Source: Emticicia sp040253585 (GTDB taxonomy: Bacteria > Bacteroidota > Bacteroidia > Cytophagales > Spirosomataceae). Taken from it: 64,000 nucleotides of DNA. The notes under the pieces are model-generated. The model saw only the letters and a list, made by a program, of their open reading frames with translations, was not told where the DNA came from and made no database searches. The stretch's first letter is position 1. Each line of letters begins with the position of its first letter. The stretch is from contig NZ_JBELAU010000002.1 of the NCBI RefSeq assembly GCF_040253585.1, forward strand, positions 1 through 64,000, read 5' to 3'. A program made the position numbers and the translations under genes. This document shows, piece after piece, positions 54,854 through 64,000 of the stretch.

Positions 54854-57800
54854 ATGAAAAAATTATTTATTCTACTGCTCTTGACAGCCGTTCAGGTGGT
54901 GATGGCACAAGCCCAGAAAATTTCGGGCAAAGTGACAGACTCCAAAACGGGTGAAGGTTTGCCGAGTGTATCAATTATGCTCAAAGGTACTAAAACTGGT
55001 ACTACTACGAATGCGAAAGGGGAATTCTCGCTGTCTGCCGACAAAAAGAATGGCTCTTTAATTGTTAGTTTGATAGGTTATACAGTTAAAGAAGTTTCGA
55101 TTGGTAATCAAACCAATCTCGACATTCAACTCGACGAAGACACTCAAACCCTCGACGAAGTTGTGGTGATGGGCTACGGCGATGCCATTAATCGCCGTGA
55201 TGTAACGAGTTCGGTTTCATCGGTTGGAGCAAAACAACTCAAAGATATTCCGTTGACCAATGCCGCCGAAGCACTCACGGGTCGTTTGGCAGGTGTGCGT
55301 GTAACCACTTCTGAAGGAGCTCCAGGGGCTGATATTCAGATTCGTGTGCGTGGTGGTGGTTCTATCACACAAGATAACTCCCCTATTTATGTAGTCGATG
55401 GAATTCAGGTTGAAAATGCACTTTCGTTCATTTCTCCGCAAGATATTGAAACAATTGACGTACTAAAAGATGCTTCTTCAACGGCCATTTATGGTGCAAG
55501 AGGTGCAAACGGGGTTGTGATTATCACGACAAAATCAGGTAAAGGTGGCAAAACAACAGTGAGTTATAATGGTTCAGCAGGTGTACGTGAGATTTTCAAA
55601 AAACTCGACGTAATGAGTCCGTATGATTTCGTGCGTTGGCAATATGAAAGAAGCCGTGGCGATGTTGCGGCCGAAACAAGTTTCACGAATCAATATGGTG
55701 GTTGGGAAAACATCAACCAATATAAAACCGTTGATGCAATCGACTGGCAAGAAGAAGTTTTTGGTCGCCAAGCGAGTTACCAAAATCATAATTTGATTGT
55801 TAATGGTGGAAATGCCAATACAAACTACAATTTGAGTTTGACAGCCAACAAAGAACAAGGCGTTTTGCTCGAATCGGGCTTCGACCGCTATTTGGCAACT
55901 TTCAAGATGGACCACAAAGCCAGCGATAAATTAAAAGTAGGTTTCAATGTTCGCTACACAAATCAAACCGTGAGCGGAGCGGGAACTTCGGGCAGTGGCA
56001 CAAAATCTACTAACCGTTTGCGTCACTCGGTGCAGTATCGTCCGTTGTTGGTTGGGGTAAATCCAGAAGTAGATGATTTCGACGAAAACCTTTATATTTC
56101 ATCAGGAAACTTGGTAAACCCAATCTTGATGACCCAAGCCGAATACCGCAAGGCCTACACAAAAGCTATCAACTTGAGCGGATATTTTAGTTATAATATC
56201 TTGAAAAACTTAACTTTCAAATCGACCGTCGGTATTGATAATAACGATACACAAAACGATTTGTTTTTCAGCAAAATCACGGGTACAGCTCGTAACTTCG
56301 CTTCACTTCCTGTGGCTTCGATTTTCCAACAAAATGCCGTAACAATTAATAACTCAAATACGCTTCAATTCACCAAGAAATTCAATAAATTACACGATTT
56401 CAGTGCATTGATTGGGCAAGAAATTTATCAGAATGTAGCAAAAAGTACGAACATCGAAACTCGCTACTTCCCTGCTGATATTGCTGCCGACCAAGCATTG
56501 GCCAACATGGGGCTTGGTTCACCACCAACAGGTGCAACACAGGCTCGTCCAACGTCAAATCAGACTCCTCCTAACCGTTTGTTCTCATTATTCGGTCGTG
56601 TAACTTATGGCTATGCCGACAAATATTTGGCAACAGCTTCATTGCGTTCTGACCGTTCGTCGAAATTCAATTATGCCAATGGGGCATTGGTTTTCCCTTC
56701 GGGAACTTTGGCTTGGCGTTTTTCTGAAGAAAGTTTCTTGAAAGGAAATAAAATTATTACCGATGGTAAGTTGAGAGTTGGCTACGGTGTGGCAGGAAAT
56801 AACCGTATCGGTGATTTGCTTTATCAACAACTCTACGGCGTAACGGGCGAATATGCCCTCAACCACAATGTGTTGCCAGGGTACGCTCCCGTAGCATTAT
56901 CGAACCCTGATTTGAAATGGGAATCGAATATTTCGCAAAATATCGGTTTAGATTTATCTTTCTTGAATAACCGTTTCCAAGTCACGATTGATGCCTATAA
57001 AAACAAAGGGCAAGATTTACTTTTGGCGGTGGCAATTCCTCCGACTTCGGGGTATTCTTCACAAATCCGAAACTTAGGTTCTACAACCAATCAGGGAGTT
57101 GAATTACAGTTGAATGCTTACATCATCAAGAAAAAAGACTTGACTTGGAATGCAAACTTCAATATTGCAAACAACAAAAACACCGTAACAAGTCTCGGAA
57201 CGGTTGACCAACTCACTCGTAACTCAGGCTGGCAAGGCTCTGACGGAACTGACGATTATTTAGTAAAAGTAGGTCAGCCCGTAGGTTTGATGTACGGTTT
57301 CGTGACTGATGGTTATTACAAAATCGAAGATTTTAATTATAATCCAAATTCTACTACACCAACAGGATTTTATACCTTGAAGCCAGGGATTGCAGTAAAT
57401 TCGGTTTACGGTGTACCACAACCTGGTATGTTGAAATGGAAAGATTTGGATGGTGATGGACTCGTAACGGCCGATAAAGACCGTACGGTTATTGGCAACG
57501 CCAACCCGAAATTTATTGGTGGTTTGAATAACCAAGTTGCCTACAAAGACTTCGATTTAAGTGTTTTTGTAAACTGGGTGGTTGGAAACGACATCTATAA
57601 TGCGAATAAAATCGAGATGACAGACGGAGCGTTTCCGAGCTTGAATATGCTTAAATTTATGGAAAACCGTTGGACAAACATCAATGATAAAGGTACAGTC
57701 GTTACTGACCCAACTGAATTGGCAGCCATCAATGCCAACGCAACCATCTGGTCGCCTGTGCGTGTGCAACGCTACTGGTTACACTCATGGGCGGTTGAAG

Positions 57801-58048
57801 ATGGTTCGTTTTTGAGAATCAATAATATTACTTTGGGCTATTCTTTGCCAAATACATTATTGAAAAAAATCAAGGTTTCAAAATTGAGAGCTTTCGCAAC
57901 GGTTAATAACTTAGCGACATTTACTAAGTATTCGGGCTATGACCCTGAAGTAAATACTCGTCGCTCTGACCCACTTACGCAAGGTGTTGATTTTGCGGGT
58001 TATCCTCGTGCAAAAACTTGGGTAGCAGGTATTAATTTAACATTCTAA
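54854..58048 (+). CDS. SusC-type TonB-dependent transporter of the pectin locus
   Basis: 1064 residues. After the signal peptide (MKKLFILLLLTAVQVVMAQAQ) comes the regulatory-like domain (~22-95: ISGKVTDSKTGEGLPSVSI ... VSLIGYTVKEVSI), the VVVMGYG box, the plug (~112-220: QIRVRGGGSITQDNSPIYVVDG ... IDVLKDASSTAIYGARGANG) and the barrel that ends in INLTF. No STN domain. It is followed 35 bp later by its SusD partner and by pectin-degrading enzymes, so imported oligogalacturonides are the likely substrate. Confidence 0.95.
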   Translation: MKKLFILLLLTAVQVVMAQAQKISGKVTDSKTGEGLPSVSIMLKGTKTGTTTNAKGEFSLSADKKNGSLIVSLIGYTVKEVSIGNQTNLDIQLDEDTQTLDEVVVMGYGDAINRRDVTSSVSSVGAKQLKDIPLTNAAEALTGRLAGVRVTTSEGAPGADIQIRVRGGGSITQDNSPIYVVDGIQVENALSFISPQDIETIDVLKDASSTAIYGARGANGVVIITTKSGKGGKTTVSYNGSAGVREIFKKLDVMSPYDFVRWQYERSRGDVAAETSFTNQYGGWENINQYKTVDAIDWQEEVFGRQASYQNHNLIVNGGNANTNYNLSLTANKEQGVLLESGFDRYLATFKMDHKASDKLKVGFNVRYTNQTVSGAGTSGSGTKSTNRLRHSVQYRPLLVGVNPEVDDFDENLYISSGNLVNPILMTQAEYRKAYTKAINLSGYFSYNILKNLTFKSTVGIDNNDTQNDLFFSKITGTARNFASLPVASIFQQNAVTINNSNTLQFTKKFNKLHDFSALIGQEIYQNVAKSTNIETRYFPADIAADQALANMGLGSPPTGATQARPTSNQTPPNRLFSLFGRVTYGYADKYLATASLRSDRSSKFNYANGALVFPSGTLAWRFSEESFLKGNKIITDGKLRVGYGVAGNNRIGDLLYQQLYGVTGEYALNHNVLPGYAPVALSNPDLKWESNISQNIGLDLSFLNNRFQVTIDAYKNKGQDLLLAVAIPPTSGYSSQIRNLGSTTNQGVELQLNAYIIKKKDLTWNANFNIANNKNTVTSLGTVDQLTRNSGWQGSDGTDDYLVKVGQPVGLMYGFVTDGYYKIEDFNYNPNSTTPTGFYTLKPGIAVNSVYGVPQPGMLKWKDLDGDGLVTADKDRTVIGNANPKFIGGLNNQVAYKDFDLSVFVNWVVGNDIYNANKIEMTDGAFPSLNMLKFMENRWTNINDKGTVVTDPTELAAINANATIWSPVRVQRYWLHSWAVEDGSFLRINNITLGYSLPNTLLKKIKVSKLRAFATVNNLATFTKYSGYDPEVNTRRSDPLTQGVDFAGYPRAKTWVAGINLTF

Positions 58049-58083
58049 AAGCCTCAAGAAGTATTTTAAAATAGATTTAAGAA

Positions 58084-59877
58084 ATGAAAAATATATTCAA
58101 AAAAATAACCATTCTGAGTTTATCGTTATCCCTCACAGGCGTGGCAATAAGCGGTTGTAAAGACTTCTTAGAAGTGCAGCCAAAATCTCAGATTAGCATT
58201 TCAGATGCTTTCTCAAACGTTCCCAACGCCACCAATGCTGTAATCGGTGTTTATGACGAACTCATGGGCGATAATGGCTATGGAATTCGTATCAATATGT
58301 ATTATCCGTATGATTCTGATGAAATCATTGTTTCGGGAAACATCGACAATGGTCGTCGTGGCATTGGTCGTTATCAATTATTATTGACAAATGCTGAGCT
58401 CCGTAACCCATTTTTGCAACTTTACCGTGGTATCGAAAAAGCCAATCTTTGCATTGAGCAGATTCCACTCATGGCTGCTTATACCAACGGAAGCGATGCT
58501 GATAAAAAAGAATTACGTCGTTTGCACGGCGAAGCCTTGACGCTCAGAGCTCAATTCATGTTTGAGTTAATCAGAAACTGGGGCGATGTGCCTGCTCCGT
58601 TCACGCCTGCTTACAAACAAACTGATTTGTTTATTCCGCAAGCAAACCGTGACGAAACTTATGCAAAAATCATCGAAGACCTAAAAATTGCAACCGACCT
58701 CGTGCCGTGGAGAACCGAAGCTGGCGTAAGAAACGAGCGTATTACAAAAGGTGCAGTGAAGGCTTTGCGTGCAAAATTGGCGATGTTTAGAGGTGGTTAT
58801 GCACTCAGAAGTAATGGAAAAATGGAGCGTAACGCTGACTATTTAACTTACATAAAAATAGCTCGTGACGAGTGTGCCGACTTAATGGCCAAAAGAGGTG
58901 AACACACCCTCAACCCAAGCTATGAAGATATTTGGAGAAAACTCACTTCATTTCAGTACGACCCACAAGGCGAAATTATTTTTGAAGTAGGTGCAGGTGG
59001 CTCAAATTCAAACTCTGATAGCCGTATGGGAAATTACAATGGCCCATCAGTAAATGCAGCTTCTCGTTACGGAACTGGAGGTGGTGGTTTACTGGCTTTG
59101 CCAAACTACTTCTATGCCTTCGACTCAACCGATACTCGTCGTGATGTAACCGTAACCAACTATGCGATTGCAGCAACCAACATCAAATCTCCAAGAAGAT
59201 TAGGCGAATTGACCGACGGAAAATTCAGAAAAGACTGGCGTGTGCCTTTGTTACCAGGAACAGCTCTAAACCCAGGTTATAACTGGCCAATGATTCGTTT
59301 TTCGGATGTATTATTGATGTTTGCTGAGGCTGAAAACGAACTCAACGGCAGCCCATCAGCCGCAGCAATTGCAGCTTTTGAAGAAGTTCGTAAAAGAGCG
59401 TTCACCAATAAAAACAACCCTGCGATTGGTAAAACTCCAACCACAAAAGCAGAGTTTTTTAATGCTATCGTCAATGAGCGTTATTTAGAGTTTGGTAGTG
59501 AGGGTATCCGTAAGTTTGACTTGATTCGTTGGAATCTCTTAGCAACAAAAATTGCCGAAACTCGTGCAAAAATCGCAGATATGAAGGCAAGAAGAGGTGC
59601 TTTTGCAAATGTCCCGCAATATCTTTTCTGGAGAAATAATGGAGAAGAAATACAATTCTTAAATTCATTTTATAAAGCAAATACAACAACAACAGCTCCA
59701 ACAGGCTGGACAAGACTCGACTGGACTCAACACTTAACTGGAAACTTGATTGATGGTTTGCCACTCGACCAAGGTATTGCAAGATTCTTTGTAACTGGTA
59801 AAAGTGAGCTTTTCCCATTCGACCAAGCAACGGTTGATGCGTACCAAGGAAAATTGAAGCAAAACGCTGGGTATTAA
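58084..59877 (+). CDS. SusD-type surface lipoprotein of the pectin locus
   Basis: 597 residues. Lipoprotein signal with LTGVAISGCKDFLE (Cys about residue 24). SusD fold signatures are LEVQPKSQISISDAFSNV, the N-terminal TPR segment LHGEALTLRAQFMFELIRNWGD (~142-165), NWPMIRFSDVLLMFAEAENELNG (~400) and FGSEGIRKFDLIRWN. It forms the lid of the SusC channel and binds pectic oligosaccharides at the surface (inference from context). Confidence 0.95.
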   Translation: MKNIFKKITILSLSLSLTGVAISGCKDFLEVQPKSQISISDAFSNVPNATNAVIGVYDELMGDNGYGIRINMYYPYDSDEIIVSGNIDNGRRGIGRYQLLLTNAELRNPFLQLYRGIEKANLCIEQIPLMAAYTNGSDADKKELRRLHGEALTLRAQFMFELIRNWGDVPAPFTPAYKQTDLFIPQANRDETYAKIIEDLKIATDLVPWRTEAGVRNERITKGAVKALRAKLAMFRGGYALRSNGKMERNADYLTYIKIARDECADLMAKRGEHTLNPSYEDIWRKLTSFQYDPQGEIIFEVGAGGSNSNSDSRMGNYNGPSVNAASRYGTGGGGLLALPNYFYAFDSTDTRRDVTVTNYAIAATNIKSPRRLGELTDGKFRKDWRVPLLPGTALNPGYNWPMIRFSDVLLMFAEAENELNGSPSAAAIAAFEEVRKRAFTNKNNPAIGKTPTTKAEFFNAIVNERYLEFGSEGIRKFDLIRWNLLATKIAETRAKIADMKARRGAFANVPQYLFWRNNGEEIQFLNSFYKANTTTTAPTGWTRLDWTQHLTGNLIDGLPLDQGIARFFVTGKSELFPFDQATVDAYQGKLKQNAGY

Positions 59878-59956
59878 ATTTAATGAAGAATTAAGAATGT
59901 AGAATTAGAAAACTTATTCTACATTCTTTTTCATTCATCGCTTTTAGAAAAAACAC

Positions 59957-60020
59957 CGAATTTATTCGGATACTTTGACATAGCAATCCTTTGATTATTA
60001 TAGTAGCCGAATTTATTCGG
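59957..60020. repeat. Paired-palindrome intergenic element, copy 2
   Basis: CCGAATTTATTCGG at 59956-59969 and at 60007-60020, with a 38-bp centre containing CCTTTGATTATT. It matches copy 1 at 46440-46503 in ends, spacing and part of the centre. It lies 20 bp before the pectate lyase start codon. Confidence 0.65.
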
Positions 60021-60039
60021 TTTAATCTAAAAATCACCA

Positions 60040-61116
60040 ATGCCTTTAAAATTCTTCACTCTAATCGCCTTTTTGGCAAGTTTGGCTTTTGGTTGTCAAG
60101 CAAAAAAAGTAACTCCAACGGTTACGCCAACAAATACACCCTCGGTTGTAATTACAAAAGATTCGGTAGCCGAGCGAATGTTGCTTTACCAACGCAACAA
60201 CGGTGGCTGGCCACAACCTGGTGGTAATGCCATTGATTATTCAAAAACACTTTCTGAAACATTAAAAGCCACACTAAAATCAGAAAAAAACAAACTCGAT
60301 GCCTGCATCGACGACCGAGCTACTACTACCGAAATTAAAACGTTGTTTTCGACTTATAAGAAAACCAACAACCCCGAATACTTAAAAGCTGCCGAAAATG
60401 GCGTAAAATATTTACTGACGGCACAAAATCCTGCGGGTGGTTGGGGACAATTTTTTCCAGATACGAGCAGTTATCGCAAGCACATTACCTACAACGATAA
60501 CGCCATGATTGATGTGATGTGGGTAATGAAATACGCTTCGGAAGGCACAAACGATTTTGAAACGATTGATAAAACGCTCGTTTCACAGGCCAAAATGGCA
60601 GTTGAAAAAGGTGTAAATTGTATCTTGAAAACACAATTTGTACAAAATGGCAAACTCACCGCTTGGTGTGCCCAACACGACCGAGTAACGCTCAAACCTG
60701 CCAAAGCTCGTGCATTTGAGTTGCCATCAATCAGTGGAAACGAAAGCGTAGGAATTTGTACTTTTCTGATGAGCATCAACAATCCTTCGGCTGAAATCAA
60801 GAAGGCAGTCAATGCAGCAGCAGATTGGATGGAATCAGTGAAAATTGTAGGTATTAAAGTAGAAAATATAACTGACCCAAATCAGCCATCGGGTAAAGAC
60901 AGAGTTGTGGTTTCAGACCCAAATTCTACACTTTGGGCGAGATTCTACGACCTCGAAACCAATAAACCCTTTTTTGTTGGTAGAGATAGCATCGCAAAAC
61001 CAACTTTAGCCGAAATCGAAAACGAACGTCGTGTTGGCTATGCCTACTATGGTACTTGGCCAGCTAAATTTCTTTCAACCGATTATCCTGCGTGGGTATC
61101 AAAATGGGGAAAGTAA
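60040..61116 (+). CDS. pelA: Pectate lyase, family PL10
   Basis: 358 residues. A short lipoprotein-like signal (LASLAFGCQAKK; Cys about residue 19) and a Thr/Pro/Val linker precede the (alpha/alpha) catalytic domain. PL10 signatures are LLYQRNNGGWPQPGGNAIDYS (~50-70), DDRATTTEIKTLFSTYK (~88), QNPAGGWGQFFPD (~130) and TYNDNAMIDVMW (~148), and C-terminal DPNSTLWARFYDLETNKPFFVGRD and RRVGYAYYGTWPA. PL10 cleaves polygalacturonate by calcium-dependent beta-elimination. The likely catalytic base Arg lies in the DPNSTLWARFYDL region. Probably anchored in a membrane as a lipoprotein. First enzyme gene after susC/susD. Confidence 0.9.
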   Translation: MPLKFFTLIAFLASLAFGCQAKKVTPTVTPTNTPSVVITKDSVAERMLLYQRNNGGWPQPGGNAIDYSKTLSETLKATLKSEKNKLDACIDDRATTTEIKTLFSTYKKTNNPEYLKAAENGVKYLLTAQNPAGGWGQFFPDTSSYRKHITYNDNAMIDVMWVMKYASEGTNDFETIDKTLVSQAKMAVEKGVNCILKTQFVQNGKLTAWCAQHDRVTLKPAKARAFELPSISGNESVGICTFLMSINNPSAEIKKAVNAAADWMESVKIVGIKVENITDPNQPSGKDRVVVSDPNSTLWARFYDLETNKPFFVGRDSIAKPTLAEIENERRVGYAYYGTWPAKFLSTDYPAWVSKWGK

Positions 61117-61205
61117 CACAAGTTTCCAACTTGTGTATGACAGAAAATATTTTTATAAAGAAAATTTATGACACATAGTATCTCGACACAAGTTAGAAAC
61201 TTGTG
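61116..61205. repeat. Pair of short palindromes at the PL10/CE8 junction
   Basis: ACACAAGTT-TCC-AACTTGTGT at 61116-61136 directly at the PL10 stop codon, and CACAAGTT-AGA-AACTTGTG at 61187-61205. The second lies inside the first codons of the CE8 gene if translation begins at 61168. The two share the same arms and can pair with each other. Confidence 0.6.
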
Positions 61206-62238
61206 CTACAAACGAAGCCTCTTTTACTTCTTTTTATTGATAAGTAATGCTCTTTTCGCACAAAAAATAACAGTTGCACAAAATGGTTCTGGGAAATACA
61301 AAACCATTCAAGAAGCTATCAATAGTTTAGATACAAATTCAACTAAACAAAGGATTATTTTCATAAAAAATGGCGTTTATCGTGAGAAACTCATGATTAC
61401 AAAATCTTTTTTGAAGCTACAAGGAGAATCAGAAGATGGCGTAATTATCATCACAACACTCCCAAGAGATGTGTGGCGTTGTGAAAATAAAGATGATTTT
61501 GGTGCAGCTACCATCAACGTAAAAGCCCATGATTTGGTTTTCGAGAAACTTTCGGTAATCAATGATTATGGTTTCAATGCGAAGAAAGATACAACCATCG
61601 TTTGCACCAACGAAGCAGGCAATAGCCAAAGCACCTTACCGAGAGAAGAAGGTGAAAAGGCTGGTAAAAAAATCGTCAGAAAAGATGGGCATCAGTTTGC
61701 GTTTCGTTCGTTTCCAGAAGCAACTCGACTTAGTTTCATTAATTGTACTTTCAGAGCGGGTGGTGGCGATACAGTTAGTCCGTGGGACGTAGAAGGAGGC
61801 TTGTATTATTTCAAGAATTGTACGATGGAAGGCCACGTTGACCTCTACTGCCCCAGAGGTTGGGCTTATGCCGAAAACTGTAAATTTGTTTGCCACAACA
61901 TGAATGCCGCCATTTGGCACGATGGGTCAAATTACGAATCTTCAAAAACTGTGTTGAAAAACTGTACTTTTGAAGGCGATAAAGGCTACAAGCTGGGGCG
62001 TTTTCATCGAGAAGCACAATTTTATCTAATTAATTGTAGGTTTGATGAAAAGATGGCCGATGCCGAAATTTACCAATCATCAACCACACAACTCAAATGG
62101 GGAAAACGTGTTTATTATTATAACTGCCACCGCAAAGGAAACGACTTTGCTTGGTATGCTAACAACCTAAAAATAGACCCAAAAGCAATTACGATTGATT
62201 GGACTTTTGATGGAAAATGGAATCCTGTAAATAAATAA
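61168..62238 (+). CDS. Pectinesterase-like protein, family CE8, divergent
   Basis: 356 residues from the ATG at 61168; an internal TTG at 61201 (then CYKRSLFYFFLLISNALFAQ) would give a cleaner signal peptide and avoid the palindrome. The right-handed beta-helix begins with ITVAQNGSGKYKTIQEAINSL (~35-55). Catalytic motifs are altered: GGGDTVSP stands for the usual GYQDTLY, and GHVDLYCPRG for GTVDFIFG, while GYKLGRFHREAQFYLINC stands for LGRPW. Both Asp residues and the Arg remain, the Gln does not. It probably removes methyl or other esters from pectin; the changes suggest a different substrate range. Confidence 0.82.
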   Translation: MTHSISTQVRNLCYKRSLFYFFLLISNALFAQKITVAQNGSGKYKTIQEAINSLDTNSTKQRIIFIKNGVYREKLMITKSFLKLQGESEDGVIIITTLPRDVWRCENKDDFGAATINVKAHDLVFEKLSVINDYGFNAKKDTTIVCTNEAGNSQSTLPREEGEKAGKKIVRKDGHQFAFRSFPEATRLSFINCTFRAGGGDTVSPWDVEGGLYYFKNCTMEGHVDLYCPRGWAYAENCKFVCHNMNAAIWHDGSNYESSKTVLKNCTFEGDKGYKLGRFHREAQFYLINCRFDEKMADAEIYQSSTTQLKWGKRVYYYNCHRKGNDFAWYANNLKIDPKAITIDWTFDGKWNPVNK

Positions 62239-62256
62239 TATATCTGATTTTTTCGC

Positions 62257-64000
62257 ATGAAAAATAAAACCCTATACCGCTTATTGCTATTCACTGCCTT
62301 GTTTTGGGCAAACTCGGCTTTTAGTCCAACCGAAGAAAAACCACGTATTTTCTTGATTGGCGACTCCACTTGTGCCAATAAAAACCCTTATGATGCTCCC
62401 GAAACGGGTTGGGGACAAGTACTTCCCGAATTATTTACGAATGCCGTAGAGATTCAGAACCACGCAGTAAATGGCCGCAGTACCAAAAGTTTCCGTAATC
62501 AAGGACTTTGGAAAAAAGTACATGACCAACTGCACAAAGGCGACTACGTTTTCATCCAATTTGGGCATAACGACCAAAAAGAATCGGACACAACTCGCTA
62601 CGCAGCCGCCCAAACCGATTACCGCAAAAACCTGATTCGCTACATCGAAGAAACGCAAGCCAAAGGAGCAACGCCAGTGATTCTTACGCCTGTGATGCGT
62701 AGAAAATTTGATGAGTCAGGAAAGTTCGTTGACCAGCACGGCGAATATCCAGTTGTGGTGCGTGAAATAGCCAAACAATACAACATTGCGTTGATTGATA
62801 TGCATGCTGCGAGCCAAAAAGTGATTGAACAACATGGCGTTGAAGGTTCAAAGAAAATTTTCATGAATATCGCTGCTGGTATTTATCCAAAATTCCCGAA
62901 AGGCCTTGAAGACAATACACATTTTACTTATTATGGGGCAAAATTAATGGCTGGATTGGTAGCCGAAGGCCTTGTGGCAAATGGGCATCCATTAAGAAAC
63001 TTCTTGAAAAAGACAGAATTTAATGATAAATACGCCTACGAATTACCGCTTACTTATCGTCCAGTTTTCAGAAAAGATACATTCAATATTGCCAGCTATG
63101 GAGCAAAAGCAGATGGTTTGACAGTGAATACAAAAGCTATCAACCAAGCAATTGAGCTTTGTAATGCCGCAGGTGGCGGAACAGTCTTTGTACCAAAAGG
63201 GCTTTGGGTTACTGGCCCAATTGTATTGAAAAACAATGTAAATCTTCACCTCGAAAAAGGAGCTTTGCTTCAATTCAGTAAAAATTATGATGATTATCCA
63301 ATCGTGCTGACTACTTGGGAAGGGCAAGATTCTTACCGTTGTCAAGCACCTATTTGGGGCGTTGATTTAGAGAACATTGCCATTACGGGCGAAGGAGTAC
63401 TTGATGGTGGTGGTGATGTTTGGCGTGCCATCAAACGAGAAAAACAAACGGCTGGGCAATGGGCAAATTTGCTAAAATCAGGTGGTGTGACAGACGAAAA
63501 ACAAAATAACTGGTATCCATCAGAAAAATCGTTGAAAGGAAACATGATTCCAAATGCAGGTAGAATATTGAACGGCGTAAAACCTACGCCTGAAGAGTTG
63601 GCCTCGTACAAAGATTTTCTTCGTCCGAATATGTTGAGTCTGACACGCTGCAAAAATATCATTATTGAAGGCGTAACTTTCCAAAATTCACCTGCTTGGA
63701 CCATGCACCCCCTACTCTGCGAACACATTTCGGTAAAGAACGTAACCGTAAAGAATTATTGGTATGCTCAAAACAGCGATGCCATTGATTTAGAATCGTG
63801 CAGAAATGGTATTTTGGAAGGCTGTACTTTCGATACGGGCGATGATGGAATTACAATAAAATCGGGCCGTGATGAGCAAGGACGCAAACGTGGTGTTCCG
63901 ACCGAAAACTTTATCATCAAAGATTGTATTGTTTATCATGCACATGGTGGTTTTGTGATTGGCTCGGAAATGTCGGGCGGTGTACGAAATATGTTCATTT
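62257..64000 (+). CDS. CE12 rhamnogalacturonan acetylesterase fused to GH28 polygalacturonase, C-terminus outside window
   Basis: The frame is open to the right edge from an ATG at 62257 (581 codons), with a signal peptide (MKNKTLYRLLLFTALFWANS). Residues ~30-250 are an SGNH esterase: block I GDSTC (nucleophile Ser), the NGRSTKSF and GHNDQ blocks, and DNTHFTYYG with the Asp-x-x-His. From ~270 a GH28 beta-helix begins with NIASYGAKADGLTVNTKAINQ and shows NSDAIDLESC, DTGDDGITIKSG (the catalytic Asp pair) and AHGGFVIGSEMSGG (conserved His-Gly). The enzyme would remove acetyl groups and hydrolyse the galacturonan backbone in one polypeptide. The gap to the CE8 gene is 18 bp, so it is the same operon. 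Confidence 0.88.
   Translation, partial: MKNKTLYRLLLFTALFWANSAFSPTEEKPRIFLIGDSTCANKNPYDAPETGWGQVLPELFTNAVEIQNHAVNGRSTKSFRNQGLWKKVHDQLHKGDYVFIQFGHNDQKESDTTRYAAAQTDYRKNLIRYIEETQAKGATPVILTPVMRRKFDESGKFVDQHGEYPVVVREIAKQYNIALIDMHAASQKVIEQHGVEGSKKIFMNIAAGIYPKFPKGLEDNTHFTYYGAKLMAGLVAEGLVANGHPLRNFLKKTEFNDKYAYELPLTYRPVFRKDTFNIASYGAKADGLTVNTKAINQAIELCNAAGGGTVFVPKGLWVTGPIVLKNNVNLHLEKGALLQFSKNYDDYPIVLTTWEGQDSYRCQAPIWGVDLENIAITGEGVLDGGGDVWRAIKREKQTAGQWANLLKSGGVTDEKQNNWYPSEKSLKGNMIPNAGRILNGVKPTPEELASYKDFLRPNMLSLTRCKNIIIEGVTFQNSPAWTMHPLLCEHISVKNVTVKNYWYAQNSDAIDLESCRNGILEGCTFDTGDDGITIKSGRDEQGRKRGVPTENFIIKDCIVYHAHGGFVIGSEMSGGVRNMFI

Overview
The window is AT-rich DNA from a member of the Bacteroidota, most likely a Cytophagales-type bacterium. 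The evidence is two SusC/SusD pairs, GLPGLI and outer-membrane beta-barrel proteins, KduI/KduD/PL10/CE8/CE12-GH28 pectin enzymes, very large secreted Ig-like repeat proteins with a type IX-type C-terminal remnant, and weak ribosome-binding sites. The genus cannot be fixed from the sequence alone.

Layout. 1-8.8 kb: three leftward genes for secreted, modular adhesin-like proteins, one running off the left edge. 8.8-11 kb: a long non-coding stretch holding a tandem array of ~305-bp units, each with a paired GGTGAY/GGTTAY motif and conserved hairpins. 11.1-14.1 kb: an IS5-family insertion sequence that has cut off the C-terminus of a CAP-domain secreted protein; the original 3' end survives on the far side and the reading frame is restored exactly if the IS and one AAT copy are removed. 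14.1-17.8 kb and 22.8-23.5 kb: four LytTR-type regulators and a membrane histidine kinase, each regulator preceded by the same GGTGAY-type repeats. 18.4-21.7 kb: a type IX sorting-domain remnant and a secreted reprolysin-like metalloprotease. 

23.7-39.8 kb: a catabolic locus with an AGE-family epimerase, a ROK regulator, a five-gene leftward operon (DUF4127 protein, permease, HyuA-type ATPase, FAD oxidoreductase, ImmA/IrrE-like protein) and a divergent SusC-SusD-GHL10 operon. Its substrate is not evident. 39.8-51.6 kb: housekeeping and miscellaneous genes (SbtA-like permease, tRNA-Ser and tRNA-Pro, Nudix hydrolase, DeoR regulator, TonB-receptor-like barrel with a GLPGLI partner, GlgB, a frameshifted DUF4272 gene, RarA).

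51.6-64 kb: a pectin-utilisation locus: LacI regulator divergent from kduD-kduI-susC-susD-PL10-CE8-(CE12+GH28), the last gene running off the right edge. Imported oligogalacturonides would be cut by the periplasmic or surface enzymes, de-esterified by the CE8 and CE12 modules, and the unsaturated uronate product handled by KduI and KduD.

The most unusual signal is the combination of several LytTR regulators, a shared helically phased direct-repeat motif, and a structured non-coding tandem array in one 7-kb region. Promoters were not assigned individually because the Bacteroidota -33/-7 elements are too degenerate to call by eye.
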